Shown piece after piece: positions 6,863 to 10,712 of a stretch of DNA of 10,712 bases; within the stretch, counting starts at the first letter, position 1; the number at the start of each line of letters is the position of its first letter. The notes beneath the pieces are model-generated. The model saw nothing but the letters and a program-made list of their open reading frames with translations. It did no database searches and had not been told where the DNA came from. The translations under genes and the position numbers were made by a program. Source of the stretch: Chromatiales bacterium (lineage in GTDB: Bacteria > Pseudomonadota > Gammaproteobacteria > UBA6429 > Thiohalophilaceae); contig JALXDW010000480.1 in assembly GCA_027070385.1 (NCBI GenBank), positions 1 through 10,712 on the forward strand, read 5' to 3'.

Positions 6863-8134
6863 ATGCACGTTATCTATTCAAAAAAAACCGACACAGTTGT
6901 TAATCAATCATTTTATAGTATTTATGAACAATATATTAACGAAGCCGCTTTTTTGTGGATTTTACGTTCTATTGCAATTAATGAGCCGCATAATAATCAG
7001 CACGATATTTTGCAACTTGAACAAAGAATAAATGCACAGCTTAATGGTCTAATGACATCAATGGAACTTGGTTGGAAAGTTTGTGAAGAGTCACTGGAAC
7101 TTCAAGAGCCCGGGGAAGTGTTCGCATCACTGATTGTTGCAATGCGTAGCCATGATTTTACTAAAATAAAAACAGTGGTTGATATCGGGTTAATGTCTCA
7201 TTCAGCAACAAAAGGAGTGGTTTCTGCGCTGGGTTGGTTATCGGCAGATATTGTTAACACATGGATAGAACGCTTTTTAAATGGTAAGGACATGCAGCAT
7301 AAATATTTAGGTGTTGCGGCATGCAGTGTACGTCGTACCGACCCCGGCGATGCTTTATTTGCAATATTAAAACGTGAAGATTGCATTCAGGATATTAATC
7401 TTTATTCACGGGCTCTAAGACTGGTAGGGGAGCTGCGTCGTCAGGATTGTATGCCATTAATTAATGCAGCCGTTAACAGTGACAATAATGTGAATCAATT
7501 CTGGGCAAATTGGTCTGCTATTTTATTGGGGCAACATGCCAATGTGAGTTACTTGAAACCCTATGTGTTCAAGTCGGGTGCCTTACAGGATAAAGCCATT
7601 CAATTGGCTTTTAGAGTTCTACCGGTTGAACAGGCCAGAGAATGGATATCCGAAATGTCAAAGGATGAAAAACAAATCCGGGCTGTTATAAAATCCATTG
7701 GCGTACTAGGTGATCCACATGCCGTAAACTGGTTAATTAACAAGATGGCTCAGCCTCTTTATGCAAAGTTAGCGGGGGAATCGTTTACATTAATTACCGG
7801 TATCGATTTAAGTAAAAATGAATTAAGCATAAACGAACCTGATGATTATCCAGCTATACCCAGCGATGATATCGATGATGAACTGGTTGCCCTTGACGAT
7901 GATGAAAATTTACCTTTCCCTGATGTAAATAAAGTCACATCAATATGGCAGAAGTACGGTAAAAAATTTGTTGTTGGAAAGCGGTATTTTATGGGGCAGT
8001 TAATTACATCAGAACTATTGAAAAATTATTTAATAAACGGAATGCAACGCCAGCGTCATGCAGCAGCAATGGAACTGGCTTTAAATGAAAAGGGTTTACC
8101 CCTGGTTAATACACATGGCAAGGTGCTTGGTTAA
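6863..8134 (+). CDS. TIGR02270-family helical-repeat protein, T6SS-associated
   Basis: A 423-residue, mostly alpha-helical protein without signal peptide or membrane segments. Repeated helix pairs from about residue 85 to 300 (for example VVSALGWLSADIVNTWIERF, YLGVAACSVRRTDPGDALFA, SRALRLVGELRRQD, IRAVIKSIGVLGDPHAVNWL) look like HEAT-type repeats. Residues 324-350 form a strongly acidic linker with runs of Asp. The end has the characteristic block GKRYFMGQLITSELL, then NGMQRQRHAAAMELAL (372-407), on which I base the TIGR02270 call. The biochemical function is unknown. Its place between the PAAR-like tip and the ketosynthase-like gene suggests a scaffold or loading role, which is inference. 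The start has AAGG at 6852-6855, 7 bases upstream. The stop is 4 bases before the next likely start. Confidence 0.85.
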   Translation: MHVIYSKKTDTVVNQSFYSIYEQYINEAAFLWILRSIAINEPHNNQHDILQLEQRINAQLNGLMTSMELGWKVCEESLELQEPGEVFASLIVAMRSHDFTKIKTVVDIGLMSHSATKGVVSALGWLSADIVNTWIERFLNGKDMQHKYLGVAACSVRRTDPGDALFAILKREDCIQDINLYSRALRLVGELRRQDCMPLINAAVNSDNNVNQFWANWSAILLGQHANVSYLKPYVFKSGALQDKAIQLAFRVLPVEQAREWISEMSKDEKQIRAVIKSIGVLGDPHAVNWLINKMAQPLYAKLAGESFTLITGIDLSKNELSINEPDDYPAIPSDDIDDELVALDDDENLPFPDVNKVTSIWQKYGKKFVVGKRYFMGQLITSELLKNYLINGMQRQRHAAAMELALNEKGLPLVNTHGKVLG

Positions 8135-8138
8135 GGTG

Positions 8139-9215
8139 ATGACTAACCCTGAACAAATGTATATTGCCGGTATAGGGATGATAACCTCGGTTGGTGCCAA
8201 TACCGCCATGACGACAGCTGCAGTTAAAGCGGGTATCAGCGGTTATGCCAAGTCAGCCAGTTTTGATGGTAATAAAGGTTCCATTACCATGGCAAATATA
8301 CCGAACGATGCCTTGGCAGAAATTGATGCTGAAATTGATGAAGGTTGCGCTTTTTGTGAGAGACACCATCGTGTTACTTTAATGGCCATTGCCGCTGTCC
8401 GCGAAGCCTGTGCCTTGCAAACAACAGAACAGCCCATCCCGTTATTGCTCGCAATGCCCGATGTTCAAGAAGACATGGAAGGTTTAAGCCCCATGGTGGA
8501 TAATATCGAAGCTAACTGCTCGCCTTGGGTTAGCGTTGCAAAAAGCCGTAGCCTTTACACTGGGCGTGCAGCAGGGATGGAAGCGATTGATTATGCCTTT
8601 CGTCTTCAAAATGATGTGGCCAGTAAATTTGTAATAATAGGTGGCAGTGATTCGTATCAGGATTATGATCGCATCACACCTCTTGCTGATGAAGAGCGTC
8701 TGTTGGAAGAGGGTAATATGGACGGCTTTGCACCCGGTGAAGCGGCAAGTTTTATTTTACTCACCCCTGAGCCAGAATTAGCCCTGGTACGAGAGGGACA
8801 TATTATTGCACTTAGCCCACCGGGTATCGCCAATGAACCGGGGCATCTTTACAGTCAGGAACCCTGTCGTGGTGAAGCTCTGGATCAAGCCTTTAAAAAA
8901 GCATTACAACATCATCAACAAGCCGATATACACAGTATCTATAGTAGCATGAACGGTGAAAATCATTGGGCAAAAGAATTTGGAGTGGCTTTTATTCGTA
9001 ATAAAGCCACTTTTTTAGAAACGGTTAAAACAGAACACCCTGCTGATGTTCTAGGTGATGTGGGTTCAGCAACCGGCTCATTACTTATCGCACTGGCTGC
9101 CGATGATTTATATAATAACCCCCATGCAAAAACACACCTGGCATACTGTTCATCCGATACTGCTAAACGTGGTGCTATCGTACTGGAAAAACTACCGGCA
9201 ACGGAAAAGCATTAA
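8139..9215 (+). CDS. Beta-ketoacyl-synthase-like (thiolase-fold) protein lacking catalytic residues
   Basis: A 358-residue protein with the thiolase fold of ketoacyl synthases: MYIAGIGMITSVGANTAM at the start (compare VVVTGLG..TP.G.), GMEAIDYAFRLQNDVASKFVIIGGSDS (compare the nucleophile helix and following strand), MDGFAPGEAASFILL (194-208, compare RDGFV.GEGAG.LVL), LGDVGSATGSLLIALA (305-320, compare TGH..GAAG) and a C-terminal TAKRGAIVLEK strand. The active-site Cys of TAC is replaced by Arg143 (TGRAAG), the His of HGT by about Asn272 (MNGEN), and the His of TGH by Asp307. It is thus probably a non-enzymatic relative. Such ketosynthase-like proteins do occur in T6SS effector clusters, but their job is unknown. 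The start at 8139 is uncertain. ATG 8157 is an alternative. An ATG at 8085 would overlap the previous gene by 50 bases. It is followed after 17 bases by the lipase gene. Confidence 0.85.
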   Translation: MTNPEQMYIAGIGMITSVGANTAMTTAAVKAGISGYAKSASFDGNKGSITMANIPNDALAEIDAEIDEGCAFCERHHRVTLMAIAAVREACALQTTEQPIPLLLAMPDVQEDMEGLSPMVDNIEANCSPWVSVAKSRSLYTGRAAGMEAIDYAFRLQNDVASKFVIIGGSDSYQDYDRITPLADEERLLEEGNMDGFAPGEAASFILLTPEPELALVREGHIIALSPPGIANEPGHLYSQEPCRGEALDQAFKKALQHHQQADIHSIYSSMNGENHWAKEFGVAFIRNKATFLETVKTEHPADVLGDVGSATGSLLIALAADDLYNNPHAKTHLAYCSSDTAKRGAIVLEKLPATEKH

Positions 9216-9219
9216 GTTT

Positions 9220-9224
9220 AAGGA
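9220..9224 (+). promoter_or_regulatory. Ribosome binding site of the Tle1-like effector
   Basis: AAGGA ends 8 bases before the ATG at 9233, an ideal spacing, and fixes the start of the long frame that runs off the window. Confidence 0.65.
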
Positions 9225-9232
9225 TTCAAGAT

Positions 9233-10712
9233 ATGAGCCAATATGGAGAAGGGATAGCAATAGAGAACATCTATGTTGAAAAACCTGAAGATAAAGAAGA
9301 AATCAGTGTGCGCCTATCACTCTTTTATGACGGTACTTTGAATAACCGAGTGAATATTGAAGAACGTGAAGCCGTTAAATTAGGCCAAATTGGTCCAAGT
9401 GGTGAAGTGAGTACCTTTAGTCCTTATACCCGGCATAAAGGTGATGGTGGTACGAGTTATGACAATGGGCGCACTAATATTGCGATTATGGAACCACATT
9501 TACGGAAAAAATCAGCGGGTTATGAAATCGCACTTAAAGCCTATATCGAAGGTCAAGGTACCTTTGATTTAAAGGGTGACAGTCTACGAGGCTATGCATT
9601 GGGTGGCGGTGACTCAGGCGTAGTTGGCCGGGCAGAACAGGGAATAAAGCGGGGGCTTGATAAAATTTCAGGTCAGGTTAAGTCTGATAAATACTGCATA
9701 AAAAAGCTTACTATTGATGTATTTGGTTTTAGCCGTGGTGCGGCAACGGCTCGCTATGCAATTCATTTACTACTGAAAGGCAGTACTAAATGGTATAATG
9801 ATAACAGCGATGGCTATACTCAATACATGCCCCCCATACTGGAAAGTATTGCTGATAGAAGAATTGAAATTCATGAAAAGGCCGTCGAGATATGTTTTGC
9901 AGGCCTTTACGATACCGTTTTATCTTACTACGCCAGCCAAAAACTAAAATCCAAGTGGGTAGGCAATCTTTTAGAGCAAAAGGCTGTTCGGCATGCCAAA
10001 AAAACACTACACCTTGTGGCCGCAGATGAACATCGTGCGAATTTCCCATTGCATAATATAAAAAGTGCTGGCAGTAAAGGTGAAGAATATTATCTCCCCG
10101 GCGTTCATTCCGATGTTGGCGGCAGTTATAATACTGCCAGTGAACTGGCCTTGAAAGCAGAAACCGATCCGAATAAAAAAGTCTATATGAAAACCACCAA
10201 TGAAAATAAAATCATTCTGAAAAGTAAAACACGAAAAGAACTGGAACTGGATATGCAAAACCTTATCAAACAGGGTTGGTATCGAGATAATAACAAAGAA
10301 ATTAAAATTATAGACCGTGTATACAGAAAAAAAAGAACAATGGGCAGGGGGGTGTATCGAGCGTATAGTTATGAACTGGAAGTCAATCGCAAAGATATTT
10401 GCAGTGCTTATTGTAATATCCCGCTTAAAATTATGGCGAAATATATCCGAGGTAGCGAAGTTAAATTAAAGCTAAACACGGAATTAAATGATAGGGCTGA
10501 AATTATTCTTGCAACCTCATCTGACCTTAAAGATCTGGAAGGTAAAATAAAAGACTATATGGAAAAAGTTAAAGGTAATGGTATTTCCAAGGCTGAAGAC
10601 TGGCTAGCTGAAAAAACAGAATGGAATAAATATTTGGTGGCAAATAAAATCAGAAACAAACATTTTAATTTTTCATCTTACACAGAGCTTGGCTACTCCC
10701 CATCCATAATAA
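9233..10712 (+). CDS. Tle1-like T6SS phospholipase effector (DUF2235 alpha/beta hydrolase), 3'-partial
   Basis: An open frame of 493 codons continues past the window end without a stop. The product is a DUF2235/Tle1-type serine lipase, the kind of T6SS effector that cleaves membrane phospholipids of target cells. Seen in order: LSLFYDGTLNN (28-38), the N-terminal hydrolase strand with the .DGT.N motif; YIEGQGT (104-110); the nucleophile elbow VFGFSRGAATAR with Ser167 in GFSRG; GLYDTV with Asp227; and YYLPGVHSDVGGSYN with His292, completing a Ser-Asp-His triad in the order known for Tle1. Downstream are a Lys-rich stretch (about 310-375) and NIPLKIMAKY, consistent with the accessory region of Tle1 proteins. 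No signal peptide is present, as expected for a cargo loaded in the cytoplasm. It is last in the visible operon. An immunity gene would be expected beyond the right edge. Confidence 0.92.
   Translation, partial: MSQYGEGIAIENIYVEKPEDKEEISVRLSLFYDGTLNNRVNIEEREAVKLGQIGPSGEVSTFSPYTRHKGDGGTSYDNGRTNIAIMEPHLRKKSAGYEIALKAYIEGQGTFDLKGDSLRGYALGGGDSGVVGRAEQGIKRGLDKISGQVKSDKYCIKKLTIDVFGFSRGAATARYAIHLLLKGSTKWYNDNSDGYTQYMPPILESIADRRIEIHEKAVEICFAGLYDTVLSYYASQKLKSKWVGNLLEQKAVRHAKKTLHLVAADEHRANFPLHNIKSAGSKGEEYYLPGVHSDVGGSYNTASELALKAETDPNKKVYMKTTNENKIILKSKTRKELELDMQNLIKQGWYRDNNKEIKIIDRVYRKKRTMGRGVYRAYSYELEVNRKDICSAYCNIPLKIMAKYIRGSEVKLKLNTELNDRAEIILATSSDLKDLEGKIKDYMEKVKGNGISKAEDWLAEKTEWNKYLVANKIRNKHFNFSSYTELGYSPSII

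Noticed and set aside
9786..10258. Two overlapping minus-strand ORFs (87 and 83 codons) that could have been an immunity gene
   Set aside because: They lie wholly antisense to the catalytic core of the lipase, whose frame is intact and conserved. No signal peptide or recognisable features are present.
1..10712. CRISPR array, tRNA/rRNA genes, insertion sequences, attachment sites
   Set aside because: No regularly spaced direct repeats, tRNA-like folds, transposase coding or terminal inverted repeats were seen by eye on either strand.
10706..10712. TAA at the window edge as the stop of the lipase gene
   Set aside because: The final bases read ATA ATA A in the lipase frame, so the TAA triplets there are out of frame and the gene continues.

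Overview
The window reads as an accessory or effector section of a type VI secretion system (T6SS) in an AT-leaning, Gram-negative, probably gammaproteobacterial genome. The evidence is an outer-membrane Omp85-type transporter, canonical Hcp and VgrG proteins, and a Tle1-type lipase. The sequence does not allow a genus call. All confident genes lie on the + strand.

Left part (1-1863): the 3' part of a two-partner-secretion outer-membrane transporter (ShlB/FhaC/HecB family), whose 5' end is outside the window. No TpsA exoprotein substrate is present inside the window.

Spacer (1864-2269): about 400 bases without a confident gene. It holds a small hairpin, a 74-codon ORF faintly reminiscent of an RNase H fold, a start-less reading frame that looks like the tail of a decayed gene and runs into the start of hcp, and a weak sigma70-like promoter candidate just before hcp.

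T6SS cassette (2270-10712, continuing past the right edge): hcp, a strong hairpin, vgrG, a DUF6484 mini-VgrG-like protein, a DUF2169 adaptor-type protein, a DUF4150 PAAR-like tip protein, a TIGR02270 helical-repeat protein, a thiolase-fold protein resembling beta-ketoacyl synthases but lacking their catalytic residues, and a Tle1/DUF2235 phospholipase effector cut by the window end. From the DUF6484 gene onward the gaps are only 3 to 17 bases, so these genes are probably one transcription unit.

Working model: Hcp forms the tube, VgrG the spike and DUF4150 the sharpened tip. DUF2169, TIGR02270, the ketosynthase-like protein and DUF6484 act as loading or adaptor factors, and the Tle1-like lipase is the cargo. 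The families are recognised and this kind of neighbourhood is known. What the middle proteins actually do is poorly understood, and the catalytically dead ketosynthase-like protein and the mini-VgrG are the most interesting items. No sheath, baseplate or membrane-complex T6SS genes and no immunity gene are present in the window.
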